Of a stretch of 64,000 nucleotides of DNA, positions 1 to 9,516 are shown one piece after another; the first letter of the stretch is position 1, and each line of letters opens with the position of its first letter. A model generated the notes under the pieces. That model was given only the letters and a program-made list of their open reading frames with translations. It was not told the DNA's origin and did not search any database. Source of the DNA: Paenibacillus pabuli (GTDB lineage: Bacteria; Bacillota; Bacilli; Paenibacillales; Paenibacillaceae). Position numbers and translations under genes: made by a program. The stretch is taken from positions 62,001 to 126,000 of the forward strand of contig NZ_JBDOIO010000003.1 in NCBI RefSeq assembly GCF_039831995.1. The letters run 5' to 3'.

Positions 1-1
1 T

Positions 2-349
2 TCCTATGACAAAAATTCACAGACAGATGTAGCCAAAGAAACGGTGTCGTATGTAGAACATGTGCCTTTGTCTTACCTGGATCCGAAACACCGGGCTTCC
101 ACAGTAGAGGTATCTGCGGATGCAACGCAGGAACCAAGCTGTGTGGAAGCCACAGTATCCGCAGGCGGAGGCAGCGTAATTATCCGGGTAGAACGGGAAT
201 TCGCTGTAGAACTGGTTGCCGAAACCAAAGTTTGCGTGAAGGTATGCACAGATGGCTGCGGAGACTACGAAGATAAGGATTATGACTTTGGCAGCACAGA
301 TGAAGATTATGATGATCTTGATCCGGACCTGCTTGACGAGGAACTGTAA
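2..349 (+). CDS. cotE: Outer spore coat morphogenetic protein CotE (3' part)
   Basis: The reading frame is already open at the window's left edge, so only about the last 115 codons are present; the upstream half, with the true start, lies outside. CotE builds the outer coat layer around the forespore and recruits many other coat proteins. The visible part aligns by eye with B. subtilis CotE: a SYxDN-like strand, the CVEATVS and VEREFAVELVAETKV segments, then a tail very rich in Asp and Glu (residues YEDKDYDFGSTDEDYDD onward), the CotE hallmark. In Bacilli cotE lies just upstream of mutS, as here, which supports the call. A GTG inside the frame at 44 is an internal codon and not the start. Confidence 0.9.
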   Translation, partial: SYDKNSQTDVAKETVSYVEHVPLSYLDPKHRASTVEVSADATQEPSCVEATVSAGGGSVIIRVEREFAVELVAETKVCVKVCTDGCGDYEDKDYDFGSTDEDYDDLDPDLLDEEL

Positions 350-405
350 GTTCTTCGTCTCTTGTATCCTTAGCTAAGGTATCATATGCGCCGCAAGCGG
401 CAGTG

Positions 406-430
406 AAGAGGGCGCAAGCCCTCTTTTTTC
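406..430 (+). terminator. Rho-independent terminator of cotE
   Basis: Perfect stem GAGGGC/GCCCTC (408-413 with 418-423) around a GCAA tetraloop, extended by two A-T pairs and followed by a T-rich run. It ends the cotE transcript just before the ribosome binding site of the next gene. Confidence 0.88.
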
Positions 431-458
431 TTTTTGGGCGATGGAAAGGAGGGGCCGA

Positions 459-1709
459 ATGAATGTGATGGAGGAGGCAGAGCAAGCGGCAAGGCGTTAC
501 GAACGCATGCTGGCAGGAGAACGGGCAGGACGATTGGAACGAGCTGGTATCGAAGTGCTTGCCTCACGTGAAAGGCAAAAACGGAAGCCTGGGCTTCGAG
601 TACGTTATGATGTAGAGATATGCTGCCTGTACGCGCTTAGAATTAAACGGCGGGATACCAGCGGCATGGGCGGTACACAGGAAAGCGTGCTGGACCGGGA
701 AATGGCCTCGACGCTGTTCAAACGAATTGAGCGGCTCGCCGTCAAAACATTATATACCCTTGGATTGGATCACGGTGCCGTACGGTTGGAAGCCTCGGGG
801 AAAAATGGGTGTGCTGTTGTATCGATTGACCCCCGACCTTGGAAGGGCATGACAGATCTATCCGTCATGTACCGGGAAGGCTGGAAGCAGCTGCAGTCTC
901 AACTGGATGAGGAAGGTCAGAACAAAGTAACACCTGTGCTCGGGATGGACCCGGAGTTTTTGCTCGTTCAGATGCCAGAATCGAAAATTGTACCTGCCTC
1001 AAGATTTCTGGGGCGTACGGGAATAGTAGGCTGTGATTCCGTGACTATTGGGGGCAGACGGATCTATCCAGTTGCTGAACTTCGCCCTGAGCCCAGCTCC
1101 GAACCGCGCGAGCTGCTAACGCACTTACTTAGGGCGTTTGACCTTGCATCCCGCAGCATAACGGATCATTCGCTCATTTGGCAGGCCGGGGGAATGCCGC
1201 AGCGAGGATTGCCGCTTGGAGGACATGTGCATTTCAGCGGAGTAACTCTTAATGGGGATCTGCTGCGTGCGCTGGACAATTATCTGGCCCTCCCGCTAGC
1301 GTTTCTGCAGGATCCGCGTGGGTCGGGCAGGCGTCCAAGGTACGGAGCACTGGGTGATTTTCGACTGAAGAACTATGGCGGATTCGAGTATCGTACACTT
1401 CCCAGTTTTCTGATCTCTCCACTCGTTGCCAAAGGAGTCGTCGCTCTCGCCGGTCTTATCGCCGCCTCCTACCCGAGTCTTCATCTACGTCCTTTGATGA
1501 ACACATCCGTGCACACAGCCTTTTATGAAGGAGACCGGGAACGAATGAAGGAATACATCCCAGCGCTTCTGGATGATCTGGTCGGCTTGGAAGACTACGC
1601 AAGATATGAAAAGTATGCTGCCCCGCTGATACGCCACCTGAGAGAGGGTAGAACGTGGGATGAGAGCCGGGACATTCGCAAAGTCTGGAATATTCGTGCA
1701 GGTTCATGA
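459..1709 (+). CDS. Putative amidoligase (COOH-NH2 ligase family) protein
   Basis: About 416 residues. The centre carries GMDPEFLL (around residue 162), an ELRPEP segment (around 206) and GGHVHFSG (around 254), the spaced acidic and histidine motifs expected of ATP-grasp-related COOH-NH2 ligases (putative amidoligase domain, related to glutamine synthetase-like amide-forming enzymes). The N-terminal 90 residues are basic and probably helical. The ATG at 459 is chosen because AAGGAGG lies 6 bases upstream; an in-frame ATG at 441 lies before that site. The substrate is unknown. Such enzymes are usually predicted to join amino acids or tag peptides, and its place between cotE and mutS hints at, but does not prove, a sporulation or cell-surface role. 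Family assignment is fairly good; function is inference. Confidence 0.72.
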   Translation: MNVMEEAEQAARRYERMLAGERAGRLERAGIEVLASRERQKRKPGLRVRYDVEICCLYALRIKRRDTSGMGGTQESVLDREMASTLFKRIERLAVKTLYTLGLDHGAVRLEASGKNGCAVVSIDPRPWKGMTDLSVMYREGWKQLQSQLDEEGQNKVTPVLGMDPEFLLVQMPESKIVPASRFLGRTGIVGCDSVTIGGRRIYPVAELRPEPSSEPRELLTHLLRAFDLASRSITDHSLIWQAGGMPQRGLPLGGHVHFSGVTLNGDLLRALDNYLALPLAFLQDPRGSGRRPRYGALGDFRLKNYGGFEYRTLPSFLISPLVAKGVVALAGLIAASYPSLHLRPLMNTSVHTAFYEGDRERMKEYIPALLDDLVGLEDYARYEKYAAPLIRHLREGRTWDESRDIRKVWNIRAGS

Positions 1710-1821
1710 AGAGTGGATGTTTTTTTGTTATAATAGGAATCAAGTCAATTTTGGATCTGATTACAGCTATGGAAGACATGCAAACAGCGGTCTGAAGGAT
1801 GCGGCAGATGGCCGAAACATG

Positions 1822-1860
1822 AGGCGGAGGCACGCAGATGTGCCTGACCGCCTTATTGTT
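1822..1860 (+). other. Long hairpin in the mutS leader
   Basis: Imperfect inverted repeat AGGCGGAGGCAC (1822-1833), loop GCAGAT, then GTGCCTGACCGCCT (1840-1853), followed by a short T-rich stretch. It may be a weak terminator of the preceding gene or a leader structure. A TATAAT at 1729-1734 lies upstream but without a convincing -35. Confidence 0.4.
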
Positions 1861-1913
1861 CCTTCTAGGGCAGGGACTCTTCCTGACAACATAGGAACGG
1901 ATGGAGGATATTC

Positions 1914-4706
1914 ATGGCTCAGTATACGCCAATGATTCAACAATATTTGCAAGTGAAGGCCGAAGCGCAAGACGCTTTTCTTTTTTTTAGATTAGGTGAT
2001 TTCTATGAAATGTTTTTCGATGATGCTGTCAATGCTGCACGTGAGCTCGAAATTACGCTGACTGCTCGCGCAGGCGGCGGGGAAGAGAAAATTCCGATGT
2101 GCGGTGTGCCTTATCATTCGGCGGACAATTACATACAGCGTCTGATTGAAAAAGGATACAAGGTTGCCATTTGTGAGCAGATGGAAGATCCTACCGTAAC
2201 CAAAGGGATGGTACGCCGGGAAATTGTGCGTGTCATTACGCCTGGAACAGTGATGGAAGGCAAGACGCTTGGTGACAAATCCAACAATTATATGGTCTGC
2301 CTGACGGGAAACCAAAATACACTGGCGCTTGCAGCGTGTGACCTGTCAACGGGTGAATTGTATGTGACGTCCGTTCCATATTCCAAGGAATGGCTGAAAG
2401 ACGAGATCGGCATCTATGAACCTTCCGAATTAGTCGGTGATGCGCCTCTTCTTGAGACCGTCGCTGCGCAGTCTTCACCAATCGGGAGACCTGTTGTATA
2501 CACGCCTTGGACCAAAAGCAAGGAAGACCTTGTTCGGCAACAATTCGGTGAGGCTGCCTGGGCAAGACTGGAGCCGGAACGTCAAGTGTGTGTCGCTCGT
2601 CTGTTCTCTTATCTGAGTGAAACGCAGAAACGTTCGCTGGGGCAATTGACACAAATCTCGACTTACGAGCCGGATCACTTCATGATTCTGGATCCATTCA
2701 CCAGACGTAATCTGGAACTCGTGGAAACGGTTCGCGAGCGCTCCAAGAAGGGCTCGTTGCTCTGGCTGCTGGACAAGACGGAGACATCCATGGGTGCGCG
2801 GATGCTGCGGCGGTGGGTAGATAAACCCTTGCTGCAAAAAGGGAAAATCAATGAGCGGCTTGAAGCGGTGGACACGTTATACAATCAGTTCATTTTGCGA
2901 GAGGATCTGCGTGCCGAATTGAAGGACATTTATGATCTGGAACGTCTGGTGGGGCGGATTGCCTTCGGGAATGCCAACGGGCGGGATCTGAATGCACTCA
3001 AACTATCGCTGGATAAAATACCTAGACTGCGCCAGTATTGTGCAGATTCTTCTTCGACGACGCTGCAGAACATTGCGGAGATGATGGATGACTGTAGTGA
3101 CCTGAGGGATGCCATCGGGTGTGCGATTGTGGACGAGCCTCCGGTTTCCGTAAGGGATGGGGGATTAATTCGTGAAGGTTATCATGAACGACTGGACGAA
3201 CTGCGGGAAGCTTCGGTTAACGGCAAACAGTGGATCGCTGAATTGGAAGCAAAGGAGCGTGAAGCTACGGGCATCCGTTCGCTGAAAATCGGTTACAACA
3301 AAGTGTTTGGCTATTATATTGAAATTACGAAGTCCAATCTGGCCTCGTTGCCAGAAGGCCGTTATGAGCGGAAACAGACTTTGGCTAATGCAGAACGTTA
3401 CATTACACCAGAGCTTAAGGAAAAAGAAACACTGATTCTCGAGGCACAGGACAAGATGGTCGATATCGAGTACGGATTGTTTGCGGAGCTTAGGGATCGG
3501 TTGAATCAGGAAATCGCAAGACTGCAAAAACTGGCCGAACAGGTCGCGGAAATTGATGTGTATCAATCCTTCGCAGTAATTAGTGCGGAGCGGAATTTTG
3601 TAAGGCCAACACTGACAGATGGTTATGATTTTGTAGTGGAACAAGGACGTCATCCCGTGGTGGAGGCTGTTATGCGAGATGGTGCCTTTATCGCCAACCA
3701 CACGGCAATGAAAAAGGAAGAGGCACGTATTCTGCTGATTACAGGCCCCAATATGGCCGGGAAAAGTACCTATATGCGACAGGTTGCACTGATCTCGATC
3801 ATGGCCCAGATCGGGTGTTTTGTACCAGCTGGTCAGGCAGAGGTGCCAATCATGGACCGTATCTTTACACGGATTGGCGCAGCGGATGATCTGATTGGCG
3901 GTCAAAGTACGTTTATGGTGGAGATGGCGGATATTCAGGTGATGACCGATAAGGCTACGCCTCGGAGTCTGATCATTATTGACGAATTGGGACGGGGCAC
4001 CTCAACGAGCGAAGGCATGGCCATTGCCCAGTCCGTCATTGAGTATGTACACGACATTATAGGCTGTAAAGCGCTCGTATCGACGCATTTTCATGAACTG
4101 GCTCATCTGGAAGAAAGTCTGGATAAACTGGCGAACTACTCGATGGCCGTACAGGAGAGCGGGGACAAAGTGAACTTCCTGCGCAAATTGATTCCTGGTG
4201 CAGCCAGCAGCAGTTATGGTATATACTGTGCACGACTTGCCGGTCTGCCGGATAGTATCATTGAACGAGCGAATGGTTTACTGCACGGCTTCGAACATGC
4301 AGCCGCACAGGTGGCGGTCGGCAGTGAGTTTGCCGGGAAGGGAAAAAGCACGCTGGAATCGGACCTCAACATCACAATTGGATCGAATAATGCCAAGAGT
4401 GCCACAATGGTACGAGAAGAAGCTGAGGTTTCGGCACCCGATACGGTGACATACTTGGAGAGAGAGCCGGCCAAGGAGCGAGGCAATAAGAACAATTCTG
4501 CTTCCAAACAACAGGACGTTGTTCAGCTGTCCATATTCGGTGATGATGAACCAGATGTGGCTATCAAGCCCCATGTGGTCGCAGTGGACAAACCCGCGCG
4601 AGATTTTATCCGCCACATGAAAGACATTGATGTCATGAATATGACGCCTATACAGGCGATGCAATTATTGAACGATCTTAAGTTAAAGGCACAGCAATTA
4701 TCCTGA
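1914..4706 (+). CDS. mutS: DNA mismatch repair ATPase MutS
   Basis: MutS binds base mismatches and small loops and, with ATP, recruits MutL. The 930-residue protein has the N-terminal mismatch-reading Phe-x-Glu motif (F30-Y31-E32 in FRLGDFYEMF), the lever and clamp region, and an intact ATPase: Walker A GPNMAGKST near residue 611 and the DELGRGTS Walker B region near 690, followed by the STHFHEL switch. The C-terminal part has a long low-conservation linker (around 800-890) before the beta-clamp-like QLSIFG and terminal helix segments, making it somewhat longer than the roughly 860-residue B. subtilis protein. The start ATG follows GGAGGATATTC. It forms an operon with mutL, 20 bases downstream. 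Confidence 0.98.
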   Translation: MAQYTPMIQQYLQVKAEAQDAFLFFRLGDFYEMFFDDAVNAARELEITLTARAGGGEEKIPMCGVPYHSADNYIQRLIEKGYKVAICEQMEDPTVTKGMVRREIVRVITPGTVMEGKTLGDKSNNYMVCLTGNQNTLALAACDLSTGELYVTSVPYSKEWLKDEIGIYEPSELVGDAPLLETVAAQSSPIGRPVVYTPWTKSKEDLVRQQFGEAAWARLEPERQVCVARLFSYLSETQKRSLGQLTQISTYEPDHFMILDPFTRRNLELVETVRERSKKGSLLWLLDKTETSMGARMLRRWVDKPLLQKGKINERLEAVDTLYNQFILREDLRAELKDIYDLERLVGRIAFGNANGRDLNALKLSLDKIPRLRQYCADSSSTTLQNIAEMMDDCSDLRDAIGCAIVDEPPVSVRDGGLIREGYHERLDELREASVNGKQWIAELEAKEREATGIRSLKIGYNKVFGYYIEITKSNLASLPEGRYERKQTLANAERYITPELKEKETLILEAQDKMVDIEYGLFAELRDRLNQEIARLQKLAEQVAEIDVYQSFAVISAERNFVRPTLTDGYDFVVEQGRHPVVEAVMRDGAFIANHTAMKKEEARILLITGPNMAGKSTYMRQVALISIMAQIGCFVPAGQAEVPIMDRIFTRIGAADDLIGGQSTFMVEMADIQVMTDKATPRSLIIIDELGRGTSTSEGMAIAQSVIEYVHDIIGCKALVSTHFHELAHLEESLDKLANYSMAVQESGDKVNFLRKLIPGAASSSYGIYCARLAGLPDSIIERANGLLHGFEHAAAQVAVGSEFAGKGKSTLESDLNITIGSNNAKSATMVREEAEVSAPDTVTYLEREPAKERGNKNNSASKQQDVVQLSIFGDDEPDVAIKPHVVAVDKPARDFIRHMKDIDVMNMTPIQAMQLLNDLKLKAQQLS

Positions 4707-4726
4707 TAATACGGGAGGGGAAACCT

Positions 4727-6811
4727 GTGGCGAAAATACATGTCCTTGACGAACATATTGCCAACCAGATTGCGGCAGGTGAAGTGGTTGAGCGGCCTGC
4801 TTCGGTTGTGAAGGAATTACTGGAGAACTCGGTGGATGCTGGCGCTACCAAAATTGACGTTTCCGTTGATGAGGGCGGATTGCTCAGCATCCGTGTGAAA
4901 GACAACGGTTCAGGCATTGAACCCGAGGATCTGGAAACAGCATTTTACCGTCATGCAACGAGCAAAATTACGCACGGACGTGATCTCTTCCAGATCACAA
5001 GTCTCGGTTTTCGGGGAGAGGCTCTGCCGAGTATTGCGGCTGTCTCCAAGGTCGAAGTGCTCACGGCTAGCGGAGACGATGGGCGAGGACGCCGAATTGT
5101 GATTGAGGGTGGCAAACTGTGTACACATGAGGATGCAACTTCACCTCAAGGGACCGAGTTTGTTGTCAAAGAATTATTCTATAATACCCCCGCACGGCTG
5201 AAATATATGAAAACCATCCAGACCGAGCTGGGACATATCTCGGACGTGCTGTACCGGATGGCCATGTCCCATCCTCATATTTCTTTTACACTGCGGCATA
5301 ATGCCAATGTCCTGCTGCAGACGCTTGGAAATGGCGACCTGCTTCAGGTGGTGGCAGCCATCTACGGAACGAGTGCAGCCAAAGCCATGCTGCCCATCGA
5401 GGGCGAAAATCTGGATTATCGCGTAAATGGATTAATTAGTCTCCCGGAATGGACACGTGCCAATCGGGGCGGCATGTCAACGATTGTGAATGGTCGATTC
5501 ATTCGCAATTACGGCCTTAATCAAGCAATCCTTAAAGCGTATCACACATTATTGCCGATCAATCGGTTTCCGCTGGTTGTGGTACAGCTTGAGATGCATC
5601 CTTCGCTTGTGGATGTAAACGTGCATCCGGCCAAACTGGAAGTGCGATTCAGCAAGGAAGCCGAGTTGTACGAATTCATTGAAACGACATTGCGTGGAAT
5701 ACTGCGGCAGGAAGTGCTTATTCCTCAAGTGACCAAACAACAGATCAGACGTGGAGACAACAGTTCATTTATACAGGAACAGTTTCTGTTTCCGCGAGGT
5801 CCATACAAGGATGAGCCAGCGTTAGAAGCTCAGGATTCACAAGGCAAGATGAATCACGCTCCTGTGCATGGAAATAGGACTGTGGAGGAGGACGATCTGG
5901 ATGCGCCCGCTGATATTCAACCGGGACAGACTGCAGGACTCTTTACAGAGGTACCTCCCTTGCCGGATGCTCCGCCGCCTGATCAGTTCAATCCGATTAA
6001 TCCGTTTCAAGCAATTGTTGATGAGCGGGTTAAGGCAGATGAACGACCAGTGCCAAACCAAGATACAGCTCCTGCATATCGTTCCAACAACATGAATCCT
6101 CCAGTTAGAGAGAACCGTTCATCTTATCAAACGTCTAATCGTTCCAATATGGAGCGCAGCTGGAAGGGTTCAGGTTTACCTGATACTGCGAAGCTGGCAG
6201 CAGCGGTGAAGTCGGATGCAACGATGCCAGCATTCCCTGAGCTCAGCCTGATTGGTCAGCATCATGGTACGTATCTGATTGCCCAGAATGAAGACGGACT
6301 CTTTCTGATTGATCAGCATGCCGCTCATGAGCGGGTGAATTACGAGTATTATTATGAAAAGTTTGGCAACCCGGCTCAAGCTTCACAGGAGCTTTTGCTG
6401 CCCATCACACTGGAGTTCACCCCGTCCGAAACGGAAAAACTAAAGTCAAGGCTGGCCTGGTTTGAACAGGCTGGGGTATATCTGGAGCATTTCGGTGGGC
6501 AGACGTTTCGTGTGCGGTCCCATCCGTTCTGGTTTCCCAAAGGGGACGAGAAGGACATTATCGAGGAAATGTCGGAATGGGTGCTCAGTGAACGCAGCAT
6601 TGATGTGGGGAAAATGAGGGAAGCTGCTTCCATCATGTGCTCCTGCAAGGCTTCGATTAAAGCCAATCAGAAGCTGACAGAACAGGAGGCGGAGACGCTG
6701 ATTCAGCGACTCGGTTCCTGCCGGCAGCCTTACACTTGTCCACACGGGCGACCCATTGTGGTTTCATTTTCAACCTATGACCTGGAAAAATTGTTCAAAC
6801 GGGTCATGTAG
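4727..6811 (+). CDS. mutL: DNA mismatch repair endonuclease MutL
   Basis: MutL links mismatch recognition to strand incision. The N-terminal GHKL ATPase shows ELLENSVDAGA, DNGSGI, TSKI and GFRGEAL. A Pro/Gln-rich linker of about 150 residues follows. The C-terminal dimerisation domain has the endonuclease motif DQHAAHERVNYE near residue 528, SCKASIKANQKL, and CPHGRP near the end. These metal-binding motifs mark the nicking MutL type found in organisms without MutH. At 694 residues it is longer than B. subtilis MutL, mainly in the linker. Translation starts at GTG 4727 behind GGGAGGGG. It is co-transcribed with mutS and the methyltransferase behind it. Confidence 0.98.
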   Translation: MAKIHVLDEHIANQIAAGEVVERPASVVKELLENSVDAGATKIDVSVDEGGLLSIRVKDNGSGIEPEDLETAFYRHATSKITHGRDLFQITSLGFRGEALPSIAAVSKVEVLTASGDDGRGRRIVIEGGKLCTHEDATSPQGTEFVVKELFYNTPARLKYMKTIQTELGHISDVLYRMAMSHPHISFTLRHNANVLLQTLGNGDLLQVVAAIYGTSAAKAMLPIEGENLDYRVNGLISLPEWTRANRGGMSTIVNGRFIRNYGLNQAILKAYHTLLPINRFPLVVVQLEMHPSLVDVNVHPAKLEVRFSKEAELYEFIETTLRGILRQEVLIPQVTKQQIRRGDNSSFIQEQFLFPRGPYKDEPALEAQDSQGKMNHAPVHGNRTVEEDDLDAPADIQPGQTAGLFTEVPPLPDAPPPDQFNPINPFQAIVDERVKADERPVPNQDTAPAYRSNNMNPPVRENRSSYQTSNRSNMERSWKGSGLPDTAKLAAAVKSDATMPAFPELSLIGQHHGTYLIAQNEDGLFLIDQHAAHERVNYEYYYEKFGNPAQASQELLLPITLEFTPSETEKLKSRLAWFEQAGVYLEHFGGQTFRVRSHPFWFPKGDEKDIIEEMSEWVLSERSIDVGKMREAASIMCSCKASIKANQKLTEQEAETLIQRLGSCRQPYTCPHGRPIVVSFSTYDLEKLFKRVM

Positions 6812-6828
6812 CTGTTTAGGAGGAAGTT

Positions 6829-7614
6829 ATGTATATTACAACCGGTGATACAGAGGCACCTTCTCTTGTTGAACGCGCGCGCAAGCTCGCGGAAACGACA
6901 GGGGGCACCTATGTGCCGCGCAATAAGAAGTCTTTGCCCAGGCTGATGGAACGCTATGGCGTAGACGAAATTCTTGTCGTGCTTCAGGGCAAGGCGCGCT
7001 TGTATCGCAAGAATGCGCCGCAGCTTGAATTCCATCCCAGCATGGGATTCGTACGCGCAAAGCGTGTACTGCGCGGAGAACCTGATCCAATGCTGGAAGC
7101 GGGAGCCGTACGTGAAGGAGATACCATCATTGATTGTACAGCCGGATTGGGTACGGACGCACTGGTATTCTCCGTTGCAGCAGGTAAGCGAGGACAGGTT
7201 ATTGCATGCGAAAGCTCACTGCAGCTCTATACGCTGTTGGTTGAAGGGATGTCATATTACGAGAGTAATCAGCCTGAAGTGGATGAAGCCTTTCGCAGAA
7301 TTGAATTAAGGCATGCCAATCATCTGGACCTTCTTCGTTCTATGCCCGATCGAAGCTGCGATACGGTCTATTTTGATCCGATGTTCCGTGAGCCAATGAT
7401 GGATTCAAGTGCAATTCAGCCCTTGCGGGATTATGCAAACTCCCATGCACTGGATATTCAAAGCATCATGGAGGCCAAACGGGTAGCCCGGAAGCGGGTT
7501 GTGATGAAAGAAAAGCGCGGCAGCGCGGAGTTTACGAGGCTCGGATTCGAGGTGCTGGATCGCGCCAATGCAAAAACACTGTACGGAGTGATAAATGTTG
7601 AAAGCGGAAGTTAA
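6829..7614 (+). CDS. RsmJ-like class I SAM-dependent methyltransferase
   Basis: A 261-residue protein with a Rossmann SAM-binding loop (DCTAGLGTDAL, around residue 101) and a YFDPMFREP segment, the counterpart of the DPM catalytic loop of RsmJ, the 16S rRNA m2G1516 methyltransferase. The first 80 residues form an extra N-terminal domain. The ATG at 6829 follows AGGAGG by 5 bases. The 3' end overlaps miaA by 20 bases, so the two are translationally coupled and both probably serve RNA modification. The exact target has not been established from sequence; rRNA is the most likely. Confidence 0.8.
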   Translation: MYITTGDTEAPSLVERARKLAETTGGTYVPRNKKSLPRLMERYGVDEILVVLQGKARLYRKNAPQLEFHPSMGFVRAKRVLRGEPDPMLEAGAVREGDTIIDCTAGLGTDALVFSVAAGKRGQVIACESSLQLYTLLVEGMSYYESNQPEVDEAFRRIELRHANHLDLLRSMPDRSCDTVYFDPMFREPMMDSSAIQPLRDYANSHALDIQSIMEAKRVARKRVVMKEKRGSAEFTRLGFEVLDRANAKTLYGVINVESGS

Positions 7615-8560
7615 ACCGAAACTGCTTGTATTGGTCGGACCGACAGCAGTAGGCAAAACAAGAATGAGTATCGAGCTCGCACAAGCGTTCAACTGCGAGA
7701 TTATTTCAGGAGATTCGATGCAGGTCTATCGTGAGATGGACATCGGAACGGCCAAAATCACCCGTGAAGAGATGAAGGGCGTACCGCACCATCTCATTGA
7801 TATCCATGAACCGGAATATCCATATTCAGTGGCGGAATTTCAGGAGAGCTGTACCCGTCTGATCCGTGAAATACAGGACCGCGGTAAGCTGCCCTTTATT
7901 GTTGGCGGAACCGGTCTGTATGTAGAGTCGGTTTGTTACGGATTTCAATTCTCGGAGAGCGGGTCGGATGAGGCTTTTCGGGAAGAACAGTTCCGCTATG
8001 CGGAGTTACATGGTGCTCAGGCACTGCATGACAAGCTGAGAGAAATAGATCCAATTAGTGCGGACCGGCTGCATGTGAACGACCAGCGGCGAATTGTTCG
8101 GGCTCTTGAGATTTACCACCTGACAGGGGAGAAGTTATCTGAACAGCTGGCGTCACAGAAGAAAGAATCCCCTTACGATCTGAGTATTATAGGTTTAACA
8201 ATGGATCGTCAGAAGCTCTACGCGAGGGTTGAAGAGCGAATTGACCTGATGATTGAGCAAGGTTTGGTAGAAGAGGTGAGGTCACTGCTGGAACGCGGTG
8301 TTGCAAGAGGACATATTTCCATGCAGGGGTTGGGTTACAAGGAAATAGCGGCATATCTTCAAGGCGAAGTGAGCTGGGATGCTGCGGTGGAATTGCTGAA
8401 AAGGGATACTCGCCGCTTTGCCAAACGTCAACTCTCCTGGTTTCGACATATGAAGGACATTGAATGGGTGGATATGACAGATACAGAAGATTTCGCAGGA
8501 AACTACGAGCGGGTAAGTGCATTGATTAATCAAAAGTTTAACGGATTGCAGGGCGTGTGA
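7595..8560 (+). CDS. miaA: tRNA dimethylallyltransferase MiaA
   Basis: MiaA transfers a dimethylallyl group to N6 of A37 in tRNAs reading UNN codons, the first step toward ms2i6A. The 321-residue protein begins with the P-loop VGPTAVGKT, then GDSMQVYREMDIGTAK (the substrate-binding Asp and Thr region), HHLID, IVGGTGLY, and the C-terminal RRFAKRQLSWFRH motif. Length is typical. The start lies inside the preceding methyltransferase gene with GGAG upstream. Two hairpins end the transcript. In B. subtilis miaA also precedes hfq, supporting synteny. Confidence 0.98.
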   Translation: MLKAEVKPKLLVLVGPTAVGKTRMSIELAQAFNCEIISGDSMQVYREMDIGTAKITREEMKGVPHHLIDIHEPEYPYSVAEFQESCTRLIREIQDRGKLPFIVGGTGLYVESVCYGFQFSESGSDEAFREEQFRYAELHGAQALHDKLREIDPISADRLHVNDQRRIVRALEIYHLTGEKLSEQLASQKKESPYDLSIIGLTMDRQKLYARVEERIDLMIEQGLVEEVRSLLERGVARGHISMQGLGYKEIAAYLQGEVSWDAAVELLKRDTRRFAKRQLSWFRHMKDIEWVDMTDTEDFAGNYERVSALINQKFNGLQGV

Positions 8561-8565
8561 ATAGG

Positions 8566-8625
8566 TCCCGTTTGGGACGTTTGAACCTCTATCTCTTTAT
8601 TGCTTAAAGGGTAGAGGTTTTTTAT
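8566..8625 (+). terminator. Double hairpin terminator of miaA
   Basis: A small GTCCC/GGGAC hairpin (8566-8580) is followed by AACCTCTA (8584-8591) pairing with TAGAGGTT (8612-8619) and a run of T residues. The second is the functional terminator candidate. Confidence 0.82.
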
Positions 8626-8762
8626 TTTGAGTGCAATAGATAGAAAATAAAGGAATAGAATCAATAAAATGATTGTAAAAAAATACCATGATTATTATGA
8701 TGAAAACACATAACAACATAAGACAATGAACGATGTGTTCAAATGAGAAAGGAGGAATCATT

Positions 8763-8990
8763 ATGGACTCAAGCATAAGTGACGGTACGAGTTTGTATCT
8801 CTTTTTGTCCGGATTATATGGAGTTGCCGTTGCCATTCTGGGTCTTATTGCCCTAATTTGGGTAATTATCGTTCTATCCAATACCAATACATACCTGAAA
8901 GTACTGATTCTCGATCGAAAAGAACGGCAGAAAATTCCGTTAACGAAGGCGTTGGCGAAACCTTTGAGAGACGAGGGGCGGCAAGGATAA
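8763..8990 (+). CDS. Small single-span membrane protein, unknown function
   Basis: A 75-residue protein not recognised by name. Residues about 10-38 (LYLFLSG through WVIIVL) form one strong transmembrane helix; the C-terminal half is basic and polar (DRKERQKIPLTK, ending RDEGRQG) and probably cytoplasmic. The ATG at 8763 is chosen because AAAGGAGG lies 7 bases upstream; an ATG at 8733 has no such site. It stands alone between the miaA terminator and hfq, a place empty or filled differently in B. subtilis. The good ribosome site argues that it is real. Confidence 0.62.
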   Translation: MDSSISDGTSLYLFLSGLYGVAVAILGLIALIWVIIVLSNTNTYLKVLILDRKERQKIPLTKALAKPLRDEGRQG

Positions 8991-9135
8991 AGCGCTCTAA
9001 AACGAAGATTTTGTCCCTCTTTTGCATTTTAGACAAGCGGTGTATAATGGATAAGTCTTCTAACTGCACGCCAGGCTGATTCCGAGATGCAAAATAGTAG
9101 ACAAGGGGTTTTTGTGGATTATATGAAAGTGTTCA

Positions 9136-9144
9136 TGATATAAT
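9136..9144 (+). promoter_or_regulatory. Extended -10 promoter candidate for hfq
   Basis: TGATATAAT is a perfect extended -10 (TGn plus TATAAT) 73 bases before the hfq start. The -35 is weak (TGGATT-like). A second TATAAT at 9043-9048 with a TTGCAT 15 bases upstream could be a further start point. Confidence 0.6.
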
Positions 9145-9217
9145 AGCACGAAAGCTACTCAGCGATATTGAATACATCTTAAACACGAATTCAAATGAAC
9201 CAATGGGGGTACGGCTA

Positions 9218-9460
9218 ATGAACAAGTCCATCAACATCCAAGATACGTTCTTGAACCAACTGCGGAAAGAAAACATTCCTGCTACGGTCTATCTGACCAA
9301 CGGCTTCCAAATCCGTGGAACGATCAAGGCATTTGACAATTTTACGATCGTCATTGACAGCGACGGACGCCAGCAAATGGTCTACAAGCACGCCATCTCC
9401 ACGTTCACGCCGCAACGCAGCGTATCGCTGATGCAGCAGGATAACAGCGGCGAAGCTTAA
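9218..9460 (+). CDS. hfq: RNA chaperone Hfq
   Basis: Hfq forms a hexameric Sm-like ring that binds sRNAs and A-rich or U-rich mRNA segments. The 80-residue protein starts [18 protein letters not shown] and has both Sm motifs: the glycine-rich [18 protein letters not shown] strand region and the YKHAISTF signature. It is short, as in other Firmicutes, with almost no C-terminal tail. The ATG at 9218 is preferred over one at 9203 because GGGGGT lies just upstream of it and the sequence matches other Bacillus Hfq proteins from that Met. Confidence 0.97.
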   Translation: MNKSINIQDTFLNQLRKENIPATVYLTNGFQIRGTIKAFDNFTIVIDSDGRQQMVYKHAISTFTPQRSVSLMQQDNSGEA

Positions 9461-9516
9461 AAAATTACGAAACCTTTTCTACAACCATTTCGTCTACAAG
9501 TATAGGAATTGAAGCA

